Source of the DNA: Gemmatimonadota bacterium | Lineage (GTDB): Bacteria; Gemmatimonadota; Gemmatimonadetes; Gemmatimonadales; Gemmatimonadaceae | Reading direction: 5' to 3' | Assembly (NCBI GenBank): GCA_021324775.1 | Contig: JAJPIM010000026.1 | Location: 62,001 to 126,000, forward strand | DNA length: 64,000 nt | Shown: piece after piece, positions 54,581 through 64,000 of the stretch | Position numbering within the stretch: the first letter of the stretch is position 1 | How the letters are laid out: each line of letters opens with the position of its first letter | Position numbers and translations under genes: made by a program | Notes under the pieces: model-generated | What the model was told of the DNA's origin: nothing | Seen by the model: only the letters and a program-made list of their open reading frames with translations | Databases searched by the model: none

Positions 54581-55995
<1,415 letters not shown>

Positions 55996-55999
<4 letters not shown>

Positions 56000-56193
56000 A
56001 CCAGCCGGCGGCCGGTCCTCCTCCGGAACACGACGTGATGGTATGCCGGTGGTGCGGCCGCGAAGGGCGCGCATCGGAAGGCTATCCCTGCCGGGGCTGC
56101 GGAACGTACCTGTGCCTGATCTGCACATTTCGAGGCCATGAGTACTGTCTGGGATGCGAGCAGACCGGAACCGTCGAGCCCACCCAGGCCTGA
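55996..56193 (+). CDS. Small eight-cysteine zinc-finger-like protein
   Basis: This 65-residue protein starts at a GTG that overlaps the regulator stop (GTGA). It contains four CxxC pairs: Cys17/20, 32/35, 40/43 and 51/54, with His48. The spacing C-x2-C-x11-C-x2-C-x4-C-x2-C-x7-C-x2-C suggests two interleaved (cross-brace) zinc sites, resembling RING/FYVE-type fingers in layout, though no homology is claimed. The N-terminal 15 residues are Pro-rich. The tight coupling suggests it works with, or is a metal/redox sensor for, the GAFTGA-less regulator. Confidence 0.75.
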
Positions 56194-56270
56194 TCCGCCG
56201 CGCGACAGCATACGCCATCGCGGGCTGCCGGGCGTCCGCACCGGTCGTCGCGTGATGTAGCTTTCACGCC

Positions 56271-56987
56271 GTGCGACTCGTTCTCTTCGACATCGACGGC
56301 ACGCTGCTTTCCGCCGGGGGTTCGGGCCGCCGCGCGATCAACGCGGCGTTCGAGGAGTTCTTCGGCTGGAGCGTCCCGGCCGGCTACTGGTTCGACGGCA
56401 AGACGGATCGCCAGATCGTCCGGGAGTTGATGCGGGCCGAGGGCCACGATGACGCCGACATCGATGGCCACATGGACGCGGTGCTGGCGCGGTACCTCGT
56501 GTATCTCGGAAAAGCCCTCGTCGATCCCGCGCATCCGCCCCGCCTTTACCCGGGCGTCGCGGTGTTGCTCGAGGGCCTCGAAGCGCGGGACGATGTGGTC
56601 GTCGGGCTCCTCACCGGCAACGTCCAGCCGGGCGCTCACGCCAAGCTGTCGGCCGTGGGCCTCGACCCCGCGCGGTTCGTGATCGGTGCATTCGGGTCGG
56701 ACCACGAGCAGCGCCCCGAGCTGCCGCACGTCGCGCAGCGGCGGGCCCGCGAAACCCTGGGCCTCGACGTCGCTGGTCCGGCCATGGTCGTGATCGGCGA
56801 CACGCCCGACGACATCGCCTGCAGCCGCGGCATCGGCGCTCGCGCGATCGCGGTGGCCACGGGGCGATTCTCACCCACCGAGCTCAAAGCGCATTCGCCA
56901 AGTGCCGTCTTTCGCGACCTGTCGGACACCGAGCAGGTCATGGCCGCCATCATGGGCGACACCGGTCGCGACGGCGCGGATGCGTGA
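56271..56987 (+). CDS. HAD-superfamily hydrolase (phosphatase)
   Basis: This 238-residue HAD enzyme starts at a GTG. Motif I is FDIDGTLL with nucleophile Asp, motif II LLTGNVQPG, and motif IV VIGDTPDDIACSRG; the helical cap includes YWFDGKTDRQI. It resembles phosphoglycolate-phosphatase-like proteins. A role in phosphoglycolate removal would suit the glycolate oxidase genes in this window, but the specificity cannot be read. Its end overlaps the CYTH gene by eight bases. Confidence 0.88.
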   Translation: MRLVLFDIDGTLLSAGGSGRRAINAAFEEFFGWSVPAGYWFDGKTDRQIVRELMRAEGHDDADIDGHMDAVLARYLVYLGKALVDPAHPPRLYPGVAVLLEGLEARDDVVVGLLTGNVQPGAHAKLSAVGLDPARFVIGAFGSDHEQRPELPHVAQRRARETLGLDVAGPAMVVIGDTPDDIACSRGIGARAIAVATGRFSPTELKAHSPSAVFRDLSDTEQVMAAIMGDTGRDGADA

Positions 56988-57579
56988 GATCGAGCTCAAG
57001 GGAATCGTCCCCGACGAAGCCGCGGCGCGTGCCCGTGTGGAGGCCGCGGGCGGCGAGCTGGCGTTCGCGGGCCGCCTCGAGGACCGCCGCTACGACGATG
57101 CCGGGGGCCGCCTCGCGCCGCGCGACCTCGTCCTGCGCCTTCGCACCTATCGGGATCCGGACGGCCGCGTCCGCAGCGCACACCTCGACTGGAAAGGGCC
57201 GACGAAATACGACGGCGGCTACAAGGTGCGCGAAGAAGTGTCGTCCGAGGTCGCCGATCCCGATGCCGTCGCGCACATCTTCGAGCGTCTCGGGTACACG
57301 GTGATCCGGGAGATCGATCGGGACGTGAGCCAGTACACGCTCGACGGCGCGACCGTCCGGTTCGAGCGCTATCCAAGGATGGACGTGCTCGTCGAGGTCG
57401 AAGGATCCCCCGACGCGATCGAGCGGGCAATCGAGCGCCTCGCCCTCCCGCGGTCGGAATTCTCCGCTGCGCGCCTCCCCGAGTTCGTCGCGCGCTACGA
57501 GGCCCGGACCGGCACGCGCGCCGCGCTGTGCGATCGCGAGCTGGCTGGCGATTTCACCTATCAGGTGCGCGACGCATGA
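56980..57579 (+). CDS. CYTH-domain protein (class IV adenylyl cyclase / triphosphatase-like)
   Basis: This 199-residue protein begins with the CYTH signature MREIELKG (ExExK). Paired basic and acidic residues line the expected tunnel (LRLRTY, LDWKGP, YKVREEV, VRFERYPRMDVLVEVEG). CYTH proteins hydrolyse triphosphate compounds such as thiamine triphosphate or cyclise ATP. The ATG at 56980 overlaps the HAD gene by eight bases, so both probably act on phosphate esters in one pathway, not identified. Confidence 0.87.
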   Translation: MREIELKGIVPDEAAARARVEAAGGELAFAGRLEDRRYDDAGGRLAPRDLVLRLRTYRDPDGRVRSAHLDWKGPTKYDGGYKVREEVSSEVADPDAVAHIFERLGYTVIREIDRDVSQYTLDGATVRFERYPRMDVLVEVEGSPDAIERAIERLALPRSEFSAARLPEFVARYEARTGTRAALCDRELAGDFTYQVRDA

Positions 57580-57618
57580 CCGGCACTGTCGCGGGCAATT
57601 CCGCGCGGGTGACGAGCC

Positions 57619-58431
57619 GTGGCTGACAACGACTCCGCGCCGCTCGGCGTGTCGGTGTGGGCGCTCTGGCGCGGCGCCGAGATCTCCGGACCGGGCACAT
57701 TCGAGCTGCTGGCCGGCGGCGTGCACGTGGGAGTCAACCCCGCGGGCCCGGATCTCGTGATACCGTTCGACGCGCTCGACGGCGCGCGCGTCTCGCTCGG
57801 TCATCTGACGCTGTATCCGTCGAACAGCGATGTCGTCGAGTTGAGCGGGGCGGCGGAACTGGGAGAGATGGGGCGGCATCTCCGCGCCCGTGCATGCACC
57901 CTGCCTGAGCTGACGCTCGCCCTTCGGGGCCTGGGGTCGCCGCGAGCGCAGCCCGGTCCTGATCACGACCGGTATTTCGGGCCGCTCCTGGCGGCGCGCC
58001 GTGCGGCGCAGCGCGCCAGCGATCCGTCCGGACGCATGGCGGCGATGCGCGGCACCGCGCTCGAGGCGGAACTCGTGCGCGTGTTGCACGCGTTCGCCGG
58101 AGAGCGTTATCCCGCGAGCCCGCCCGACCGGCGAGCGCTCGAGGCCGAGCTCGACGATCTGGCTGCGCCTGTGCGCATCAGCCTTCGCCGCCTCGACGAG
58201 GCTGCGCGTGCGGTGTCGGCCGCCCCCGATGACACGGCGTTCGTCTGGTGGCGGGCATGGGCGGCCGAGTGCAGGGCGCTGTTCGCCCACGCGGACGCCT
58301 GCTGGCTCGCCGCGATCCCCGCCCTCGGCGAAGCGCCTCAGCCCCCGAAACGATTCTGGCGGTGGCCCTGGAGGCAGAGCCAGCGGGGCGATGGCCGGGC
58401 GCCGGCTCCGGTCGAGGAGTTCCTCTCGTGA
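57619..58431 (+). CDS. Conserved-looking protein of unknown function
   Basis: This 270-residue acidic protein starts at a GTG. I do not recognise the family. The N-terminal ~90 residues are probably beta-rich (SVWALWRGAEISGPGTFELLAGG). The middle is alpha-helical and Arg/Ala-rich with RYFGPLLAARRAAQRASDP. A Trp-rich tail follows (FVWWRAW, KRFWRWPWRQ). There is no signal peptide or membrane segment. Its stop overlaps the AcpS GTG, and it lies 39 bases after the CYTH gene. Confidence 0.75.
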   Translation: MADNDSAPLGVSVWALWRGAEISGPGTFELLAGGVHVGVNPAGPDLVIPFDALDGARVSLGHLTLYPSNSDVVELSGAAELGEMGRHLRARACTLPELTLALRGLGSPRAQPGPDHDRYFGPLLAARRAAQRASDPSGRMAAMRGTALEAELVRVLHAFAGERYPASPPDRRALEAELDDLAAPVRISLRRLDEAARAVSAAPDDTAFVWWRAWAAECRALFAHADACWLAAIPALGEAPQPPKRFWRWPWRQSQRGDGRAPAPVEEFLS

Positions 58432-58811
58432 TCGTCGGACTGGGGGTGGACGCTGTGGACATCGCCCGGGTGTGTCAATTGATCGGGCGCCACCGCGATC
58501 GAGTCGTTTCGCGGCTGTTCACCAGCAGTGAGGCGGCATACGCGTGCTCGCGGCCGGATCCGATCCGGCACTATGCGGCGCGGCTGGCCGCTAAGGAGGC
58601 CGCCTACAAAGCTTTGGCGGGCAACGACCTGGCCCGGGCGATCGGCTGGCGCGAGATCGAGGTGGTGCCCGGCACCGACGGGTCGCCCTCCCTGGCGCTG
58701 CATGGCCGGGCGGCGCGGCGCGCAACCGAGATCGGCGCCGCCCGGATCTGGGTATCGCTGACCCATAGCGACAGTTCGGCCGTCGCGGTCGTGATCGCGG
58801 AAGGGCGGTAG
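58428..58811 (+). CDS. acpS: Holo-[acyl-carrier-protein] synthase AcpS
   Basis: It transfers 4'-phosphopantetheine from CoA to acyl carrier protein. The GTG at 58428 overlaps the preceding stop (GTGA) and gives 127 residues, the family length. Motifs are GLGVDAVDIARV (metal-binding Asp), FTSSEAAYACSR, ARLAAKEAAYKAL (catalytic Glu/Lys) and WVSLTHSDSSAVAVVI. It is the last gene of the long plus-strand series. Confidence 0.93.
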   Translation: MIVGLGVDAVDIARVCQLIGRHRDRVVSRLFTSSEAAYACSRPDPIRHYAARLAAKEAAYKALAGNDLARAIGWREIEVVPGTDGSPSLALHGRAARRATEIGAARIWVSLTHSDSSAVAVVIAEGR

Positions 58812-58888
58812 CGCCTCGCGGCCGTATTCGCCGCCGGGCCGGCGACGCCGCTACCCTGGCTGACCGATAACCGATAAATTCGATCGGA

Positions 58889-61150
58889 ATGCAATCCGGA
58901 ACCCATCTCCGCCTGCCGCCGACCGCGTGGGCCGCAGCCGCCGCGTGCGTGGCCCTGATGGGACTCGCGAACGCCCGGGCGGCACGCGCGCAGGACGACC
59001 ATCCGGCCCAGCGTCTCTCCAGCATCGTGGGAGTGGCCGTCGGCGAATACGCCAAGGGCGTGGATGAGAACGGCAAGCTGATCTCCGCCGAGGAGCATTC
59101 CGAGGCCACCGGGTTTCTTCGCGACGCGAGCGAGGTGGCAGGCCGGCTGCCGGGCAAGCGCGCAGAGGCGGCGCGGGCGGTGCTCGATACGCTGATCGTC
59201 GCGGCGGACGCGGACCGGCCGCCGCGTGAAATTGCGGCGATCTACCGGCGTTTCTCGGCGGCACTCGGGAGCGAGGGTGCGCTCGAGCTGCCGGCCAGTG
59301 GCATCGACCTCGCCGCCGGCGCGCTGTTCTACCAACAGAGCTGTGCCACGTGCCATGGTGTGGCGGGCCGCGGTGATGGCCCAGCCGCGAAAGGGTTGTC
59401 GACGGTGGCGCCGGCGATCGGGACCGCTGCCGCGATGCATGGCGTGAGTCCGGCGCTGATGTACCGCATCGTGTCCGTCGGCGTGCGCGGCACGGCGATG
59501 CCTGCGTGGACCGCGATGACGCCATCGCAGCGATGGAACGTGGTGGCGTACATCACCTCGCTCCGCGCGACACCGGCGCAAGTGCATGCCGGCGAGGGGC
59601 TCTACTTCCAGCGGTGCGCATCGTGCCACGGCGCGACGGGCGCCGGGGGCGGGACATACGCACGCGACCTGACGACGCTGCCGCCCGAGATCGGCCGTCT
59701 CGCCTGGCAGGCCGAGCGGAGCGACTCGGAGCTTACCGAGGCGATTGTGCAGGGCGTGCCGGCATCGGCGATGCCGCCCGCACGGGATCTCTCCGCGGCC
59801 GATCTGGCGAATCTCGTCGCCTACATTCGGTCCTTGCCCGGTAAGCCGGGACAGAGCACCGCGCTGGTCGCCGCCTCGCCGGCGCCACCGGCCGACAGCA
59901 CGAGCGCGGCCGGCGTCGCCGCGCACGTGATGGCGCTGGTCAACGAGGCGCTCGTGGATGCGCGGGGCGGCCGCATGAACGATGCGTCGGACCGTGCCTT
60001 CGACTCATACATCGCGTTCGAGCCGCTGGAGACGCCGGCGCGGGCCAAGAACCCGGGACTGGTGTCGGCGCTCGAACGGCAGTTCGCCGACTTCAAGGGA
60101 GCGATCAAGATCAGCGATCTGCGCGTCGCGGACCGTGCGCGCGATGCGATCCAGTTGGGTCTTCCCGAGATCGTGCAACTGACGCAGCCGACCGGCGGCG
60201 GCTGGAGTGCGTTTCTCCAGTCGTTCCTGATCATCCTGCGCGAGGGGTTCGAGGCGATCCTCGTCGTGGGTGCGGTCGTCGCGTTCCTCATCAAGACCGG
60301 TCATCGCGACCGCCTGCCCGCGATCTGGAAAGGCACCGCGCTGGCTTTGCTGGCGAGCGGCGTGACGGCCGTCATTCTCGCCACCCTACTCCGCGCGTTG
60401 CCTGCGAGCCGCGAGATTCTCGAGGGCGCGACGCTCCTCGTGGCGGTTGGCGTCCTGTTCTCCGTGAGCTACTGGCTCATCTCCAGGGTCGAGGCCGCGC
60501 GATGGCAGCAGTTCATCCGCGAGAAGGTGAACACCGCGCTCGCGCACGGCGGTGGGCAAGCCCTGGCGTTCGTCGCATTTCTCGCCGTGTACCGCGAAGG
60601 GGCCGAGACGGCACTCTTCTATCAGGCCCTGTTCAACGAGGGTGGCCATACCGCGCTCCCGCTGACGCTCGGCATCGTCGTCGGATTCGCGGCGCTGGGG
60701 GTCATCTTCACGCTCTTCTACCGCTTCGGCGTGCGCATTCCGCTGCGCCCATTCTTCACGGTCACGAGCGCGCTGCTCTACTACATGGCTTTCGTGTTCG
60801 CGGGCAAGGGCGTCCGCGAGCTGCAGGAAGGCGGTGCGGTGCCGATCACGCTGCTGAGCGGGTTCCCGCACGTCGACCTGATGGGGATCTTCCCGAGCGT
60901 CGAAACACTGCTCGCCCAACTCGTTCTGATCGCCCTCCTCGTGTTCGCGCTGGCGAAGACGTTCTGGCCGAAGCGGTCGGTGACGCTTCCGACAGTCGCG
61001 GCCGGGCCGGGAGACAACGGGGCCATGCCCGCGGTGCAGCGCACCGGCACGGCCAGTGACATCGACCAGCGCCTCGGCGCCCTGCAGTCCGCGATCGACG
61101 CCCTGCAGCAGCGGGTCGTCGCGATGGAAGAGAAGGCGAGCAGCCGCTAG
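58889..61150 (+). CDS. Di-haem cytochrome c - FTR1 iron permease fusion
   Basis: The 753-residue protein has a signal sequence, a helical segment, two c-type haem sites (CATCH 152-156, CASCH 243-247), a linker, and an FTR1 permease domain with seven membrane helices. The FTR1 iron-binding motifs are REGFE (451-455) and REGAE (569-573). The C-terminal ~40 residues may form a coiled coil (LGALQSAIDALQQRVVAMEEK). FTR1 normally imports iron with a separate oxidase. Here an attached cytochrome probably takes electrons from Fe2+ oxidation. It stands alone. Nothing sets the start other than the signal peptide. Confidence 0.92.
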   Translation: MQSGTHLRLPPTAWAAAAACVALMGLANARAARAQDDHPAQRLSSIVGVAVGEYAKGVDENGKLISAEEHSEATGFLRDASEVAGRLPGKRAEAARAVLDTLIVAADADRPPREIAAIYRRFSAALGSEGALELPASGIDLAAGALFYQQSCATCHGVAGRGDGPAAKGLSTVAPAIGTAAAMHGVSPALMYRIVSVGVRGTAMPAWTAMTPSQRWNVVAYITSLRATPAQVHAGEGLYFQRCASCHGATGAGGGTYARDLTTLPPEIGRLAWQAERSDSELTEAIVQGVPASAMPPARDLSAADLANLVAYIRSLPGKPGQSTALVAASPAPPADSTSAAGVAAHVMALVNEALVDARGGRMNDASDRAFDSYIAFEPLETPARAKNPGLVSALERQFADFKGAIKISDLRVADRARDAIQLGLPEIVQLTQPTGGGWSAFLQSFLIILREGFEAILVVGAVVAFLIKTGHRDRLPAIWKGTALALLASGVTAVILATLLRALPASREILEGATLLVAVGVLFSVSYWLISRVEAARWQQFIREKVNTALAHGGGQALAFVAFLAVYREGAETALFYQALFNEGGHTALPLTLGIVVGFAALGVIFTLFYRFGVRIPLRPFFTVTSALLYYMAFVFAGKGVRELQEGGAVPITLLSGFPHVDLMGIFPSVETLLAQLVLIALLVFALAKTFWPKRSVTLPTVAAGPGDNGAMPAVQRTGTASDIDQRLGALQSAIDALQQRVVAMEEKASSR

Positions 61151-62008
61151 TCAGGCGGGCGAGGCGAGGATCCCGGGCGTCCGCGCGGTGACGTTCCGCC
61201 GGGCGTACATCCACACCGCGCCGCCGACCGCGAAGGCGATCGCGATCACCTGGGCGGTGGTAAACGCCCCGAAGAACCGGTCATCCTTGGCGCGGAAGAA
61301 CTCGATGACGAATCGCTCGATTCCCGCGAGTACGCAGTAGAGGCCGAACAGCCACCCCTCCGCGTGCTTGTGGTTCCGGAAGCGCCAGAGGATGAGGAAC
61401 ATCAGCGATCCGAGCGCGACTTCATAGAGCTGCGTCGGATACACGCTCAGGACTTCGGTGGGGGGAATGCCGATCGGAATCCGCACATGGAAGAGGTCCG
61501 CGAGGTTGGCCGCGGTCGACGGCGGCGCGCCTTCGGGAAACGCGACCGCGAAATGCGAATGCCAGGGGCGTCCATAGTCGTCGCCCACCGCCCAGCAGCC
61601 GGTGCGGCCGATCGCGTAGGCTGCGGCTAGACCGGGAGCGGCAGCGTCGCTGATGCGCGTGAACTTCCAGTGGCGGACGCGCATCAATCCCGCGGTTGCC
61701 ACGATCCCGCCGACGAGCCCGCCCCAGAAGACGAATCCGGCGCGGTGGAACAGATTGCTGATGTCGCCCGTGAGGATCGCGTAGTAGATCTTCGCGCCGA
61801 GCAAGCCGCCGATGACGGCCGCGAAGACACAATCCGATGTCACGCTCGGGTCCTGTCCGCGCTCCTCGAGGATCTCACTGGACGTGATTTGCGCGATCAC
61901 GAACGCCAGCAGCACCGCGATGCCGAAGCCGGTGAACTGGAAGGTTCCGAGATCGTACGAGAAGGCGTGATGTACGAACGGATGCAGCAGCGAGCGGAGA
62001 TCGGACAC
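61151..62008 (-). CDS. lgt: Prolipoprotein diacylglyceryl transferase Lgt
   Basis: It attaches diacylglycerol to the lipobox Cys of prolipoproteins, such as the one at 29691. The 285-residue reading starts at a GTG at 62008; a longer reading overlaps the TsaD gene. Family signs are FTGFGIAVLLAFVIA, FVFWGGLVGG, the lgt signature GRTGCWAVGDDYGRP, YPTQLYEVALG and ERFVIEFFRAKDD. Seven membrane helices are expected. It follows TsaD on the same strand. Confidence 0.9.
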   Translation of the reverse strand: MSDLRSLLHPFVHHAFSYDLGTFQFTGFGIAVLLAFVIAQITSSEILEERGQDPSVTSDCVFAAVIGGLLGAKIYYAILTGDISNLFHRAGFVFWGGLVGGIVATAGLMRVRHWKFTRISDAAAPGLAAAYAIGRTGCWAVGDDYGRPWHSHFAVAFPEGAPPSTAANLADLFHVRIPIGIPPTEVLSVYPTQLYEVALGSLMFLILWRFRNHKHAEGWLFGLYCVLAGIERFVIEFFRAKDDRFFGAFTTAQVIAIAFAVGGAVWMYARRNVTARTPGILASPA

Positions 62009-62051
62009 AGGCGACCCGGAAAGGGAACGAGAAGGAAAAGCTACACCGGGG

Positions 62052-63140
62052 CTACGCGGCGCGGAGACCGGGAAGCCCGGCCGTCGCGTAGGCGTTGAGA
62101 TCCAGCGTGGCGACATCACCGCGAGCCAGGCGAAAGAGACCTGCCCGGGCGATCATGGCGGCGTTGTCGGTGGCGAGGCGTGGGCTGGGCGTGAACACCG
62201 TCGCGCCGAACGCGGCTGCCTCTCGCCGGAGTGCCGCGGCAAGGGCGCGGTTGCAGGCCACTCCGCCGCCAACGACGATGCGCGTGCGCCCGTACTTGCG
62301 GGCCGCGCGCGCGGTCTTTGCGACCAGCGTGCCGATCACGGCGTCCTGAAATCCGCGGGCGATGTCGGCGTGCCGTTGCGCCTGGCCGCTGGCGCTGCCG
62401 CCCCCCGCTGCGGCATCCGCGGGTGCGTCGTGTGCGCCGTCCTCGACGGCGCGCAGTACGGCGGTCTTGATGCCGCTGAAGGAGACATCGAAATAGTCCG
62501 CGTCACCGGGCCGCTGGTTCTGGCGGAGCATCGGCCGGGTAAACGGGTAGCGGCCTGGGACGCCTTGCAGCGCGAGTGCCTCCACATGCCGCCCGCCCGG
62601 GTAGGGCAGCCCGAGAAGTTTGCCGACCTTGTCGAACGCCTCCCCGGCCGCGTCGTCTCGCGTGGCGCCGAGCAGCCGGTAGTCGCCCCAGGCGGCGACA
62701 TCGATGACCATGGTGTGACCGCCGGACACCAGCAGCGCCGTGAACGGGGGGATCGCGTCGCGATGCTCGAGCGCGGCCGCGAACAGGTGGCCCTCGAGAT
62801 GATGGACGGGGACCAGCGGCCGGCCGGTCGCAAACGCCAGCGCTTTTGCATAGCTCACCCCGACGAGCAGAGCGCCGACGAGGCCGGGCGTGTAGGTGAC
62901 GGCGATGGCATCGAGGCCGTCGGAGCCGAGGCTGGCTTCTTCCAGCGCGCGACGGACGACCGGCACGATGCTGGTGAGGTGCGCGCGCGACGCGATCTCG
63001 GGGACGACGCCTCCGAACACGGCGTGGGCATCCTGCGAGAGGATCACGAGTGAGCGGAGTACGACGTCGTCTCCCGCGCCGTCCACGACCGCCGCGGAGG
63101 TCTCATCACACGACGTCTCGATACCGAGCACACGGGTCAC
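62052..63140 (-). CDS. tsaD: tRNA threonylcarbamoyladenosine synthase subunit TsaD
   Basis: This 362-residue ASKHA-family protein transfers threonylcarbamoyl to A37 of ANN-decoding tRNAs. Motifs are GIETSCDETSAAVV at the start, the metal-binding histidines HHLEGH, LVSGGHT, DDAAGEAFDKV and VVGGGVACNRALA. The GTG start at 63140 is five bases after the small protein's stop. An insert rich in Ala/Gly (DAPADAAAGGGSASG) is unusual near the C-terminal third. Confidence 0.93.
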   Translation of the reverse strand: MTRVLGIETSCDETSAAVVDGAGDDVVLRSLVILSQDAHAVFGGVVPEIASRAHLTSIVPVVRRALEEASLGSDGLDAIAVTYTPGLVGALLVGVSYAKALAFATGRPLVPVHHLEGHLFAAALEHRDAIPPFTALLVSGGHTMVIDVAAWGDYRLLGATRDDAAGEAFDKVGKLLGLPYPGGRHVEALALQGVPGRYPFTRPMLRQNQRPGDADYFDVSFSGIKTAVLRAVEDGAHDAPADAAAGGGSASGQAQRHADIARGFQDAVIGTLVAKTARAARKYGRTRIVVGGGVACNRALAAALRREAAAFGATVFTPSPRLATDNAAMIARAGLFRLARGDVATLDLNAYATAGLPGLRAA

Positions 63141-63145
63141 GGGCG

Positions 63146-63286
63146 TCAGGGCGACGGCGGGCGGCCGTTGAAGTGCGTGAAGAGCCAGAGCGCGATCGCG
63201 AGGAAGAGGGCGACGGCCTTGTAGCCGAGGCGCTGGCTGACGGCGGCGGCCAACCGGCGGCGCAGAGTCACCGCGCGCGGCATCAT
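63146..63286 (-). CDS. 46-residue single-pass membrane protein
   Basis: This small gene lies between the thioredoxin-like protein and TsaD and overlaps the former's stop (ATGA; a second ATG overlaps as TGATG). It reads MMPRAVTLRRRL..., with a basic N-terminus, a hydrophobic segment VALFLAIALWLF and a short HFNGRPPSP tail. The layout resembles the membrane-anchor start of YbbR/CdaR proteins, without any YbbR domain. A GTG six codons in (VTLRRR) is an alternative start. Overlap on one side and a 5-base gap on the other favour a real gene. Confidence 0.6.
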   Translation of the reverse strand: MMPRAVTLRRRLAAAVSQRLGYKAVALFLAIALWLFTHFNGRPPSP

Positions 63287-63834
63287 CCCGCCGGCTCCCG
63301 CAGCAACTGCCCGATCAACGCCTGGTTGCCGGGCGAGCCCCAGTCGTCGGCCCCGATCACCTTCTTGCGGATCACGCCGTCGCGCGCGATGACGAATGTC
63401 TCGGGCACGCCGGTCGTCTGGTAGTCGCGCTCGATCGCACCGGTCGGGTCGTGAAGGATCTCGAACGTGAGACCATAGCGCTGCGCGAACGCGCGGATCG
63501 CGGCGTCGCCGGCGGTGTCATCGATGCTCATGGCCACGATCCGGAGCCCACGAGGCCCGTACGTTTTCTGCAGCACCTCGATCGATGGCATCTCCACCCG
63601 GCACGGGATGCAGTACGTCGCCCAGACATTGAGCAACACGACGTCGCCGTGATAGTCGGCCAGCGTCTTTTCCCGCCGCGGGCCGTCGACCGTCTCGCCG
63701 CGGAATGCCGGAGCGTGCGAGCCAACCGAGACGAGCATGAACTGCCGCCCGACGACGCGGTCCAGGGCGAACAGCGCGAGGGCGAGCGCCGCCACCACCA
63801 CCGCCGTCACGGTCCACTGGCGCCGCAGTGTCAC
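63283..63834 (-). CDS. TlpA/ResA-like thiol-disulfide oxidoreductase
   Basis: This 183-residue protein has an N-terminal membrane anchor (VTAVVVAALALALFAL) and a thioredoxin fold with YCIPC (Cys75, Cys78) in LNVWATYCIPCRVEMP, and the cis-Pro region TTGVPETFVI. Such proteins reduce disulfides in the periplasm, often for cytochrome c maturation, which fits the haem protein at 58889. It starts at a GTG at 63834. Confidence 0.88.
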   Translation of the reverse strand: MTLRRQWTVTAVVVAALALALFALDRVVGRQFMLVSVGSHAPAFRGETVDGPRREKTLADYHGDVVLLNVWATYCIPCRVEMPSIEVLQKTYGPRGLRIVAMSIDDTAGDAAIRAFAQRYGLTFEILHDPTGAIERDYQTTGVPETFVIARDGVIRKKVIGADDWGSPGNQALIGQLLREPAG

Positions 63835-63850
63835 GGCCGCTCCACCCGGA

Positions 63851-64000
63851 TCATACGGTCAGGCGGCATTGGTCGCGCAGCGCACGGATCTCCGCCGCCG
63901 GGTCCGGTGCCGCGAAAATCGCGTTGCCGGCCACGAACGTGTCGGCGCCCGCGCGCCAGCATGCGGGAATCGTCTCCCGGTTGATACCGCCGTCGACTTC
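63851..64000 (-). CDS. rpe: Ribulose-phosphate 3-epimerase, C-terminal part (cut by window end)
   Basis: The last 49 residues of Rpe: EVDGGINRETIPACWRAGAD begins the visible part, followed by FVAGNAIFAAPDPAAEIRAL, each typical of the end of the TIM barrel. It carries the strand-8 phosphate-binding Gly residues. The stop lies 17 bases before the TlpA-like gene, so it heads or joins that operon. The rest of the gene is outside the window. Confidence 0.85.
   Translation of the reverse strand, partial: EVDGGINRETIPACWRAGADTFVAGNAIFAAPDPAAEIRALRDQCRLTV

Overview
The window is a GC-rich, gene-dense bacterial chromosome segment with no insertion sequences, phage genes, CRISPR arrays, rRNA or recognisable tRNA. 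The gene content points to a Gram-negative member of the FCB group, most likely Gemmatimonadota (inference). It has an outer-membrane biogenesis pair (TamA/BamA-like plus TamB), an RND efflux system with a TolC partner, and a short RpoD-like sigma factor without region 1.1, as in Bacteroidetes-type housekeeping sigma factors. GTG starts and 1-8 base gene overlaps (ATGA, GTGA, TGATG) are frequent, so most genes lie in translationally coupled operons.

Layout. 1-470: intergenic. 471-6935: signalling and exopolysaccharide block, with a degenerate receiver/GGDEF protein, a Wzc-type tyrosine autokinase (minus strand), and a sigma-54 response regulator overlapping a soluble histidine kinase. 7048-8409: citrate synthase. 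8249-12921 (minus): operon of FkbH-like protein, polysaccharide deacetylase, NiCoT transporter and MutY. MutY reads 161 bases into the antisense strand of citrate synthase. 13451-19467: tripartite efflux operon (TolC, RND pump, adaptor). 19495-23716: sulfur and amino acid block, with a threonine synthase / MoaD-like carrier / MoeZ operon divergent from a cysteine synthase. 23676-29178: VWA protein, MFS exporter, cytidylate kinase-like protein, GNAT and MoxR-type AAA+ ATPase. 29691-29924: tiny lipoprotein. 30137-36055 (minus): YgfZ, then Lon-N-domain protein and glycolate oxidase GlcD/E/F. 36068-39562 (minus): a GH18-like + NodB deacetylase + GT2 synthase fusion. 39755-41042 (minus): sigma factor overlapping a single-domain receiver gene. 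41458-43094 (minus): AroB and cobalamin adenosyltransferase. 43164-45442: Ser/Thr kinase divergent from a ferredoxin-NADP reductase. 45577-46497: receiver-GGDEF. 46567-58811 (plus): TamA-like, TamB, diacylglycerol-kinase family, a sigma-54-type regulator lacking GAFTGA, a small zinc protein, HAD, CYTH, an unknown protein and AcpS. 58889-61150: cytochrome c-FTR1 iron permease. 61151-64000 (minus): Rpe (partial), TlpA-like thioredoxin, a 46-residue membrane protein, TsaD and Lgt.

How they work together. Envelope building dominates: TamA/TamB, lipid kinase, AcpS, Lgt, the polysaccharide synthase/deacetylase proteins, Wzc and TolC-RND export. A second theme is signalling through unusual components: a receiver missing its conserved lysine, a GGDEF with altered signature, and an enhancer-binding-type regulator without the sigma-54 contact loop that is coupled to an eight-cysteine mini-protein. 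The third theme is sulfur and metal handling: sulfur-carrier protein with its activating enzyme beside cysteine/threonine synthases, NiCoT, cytochrome-linked FTR1 and cobalamin adenosylation.

Limits: all calls come from reading sequence and recalled family motifs. No database search was run, and several start codons, flagged in the entries, are uncertain.
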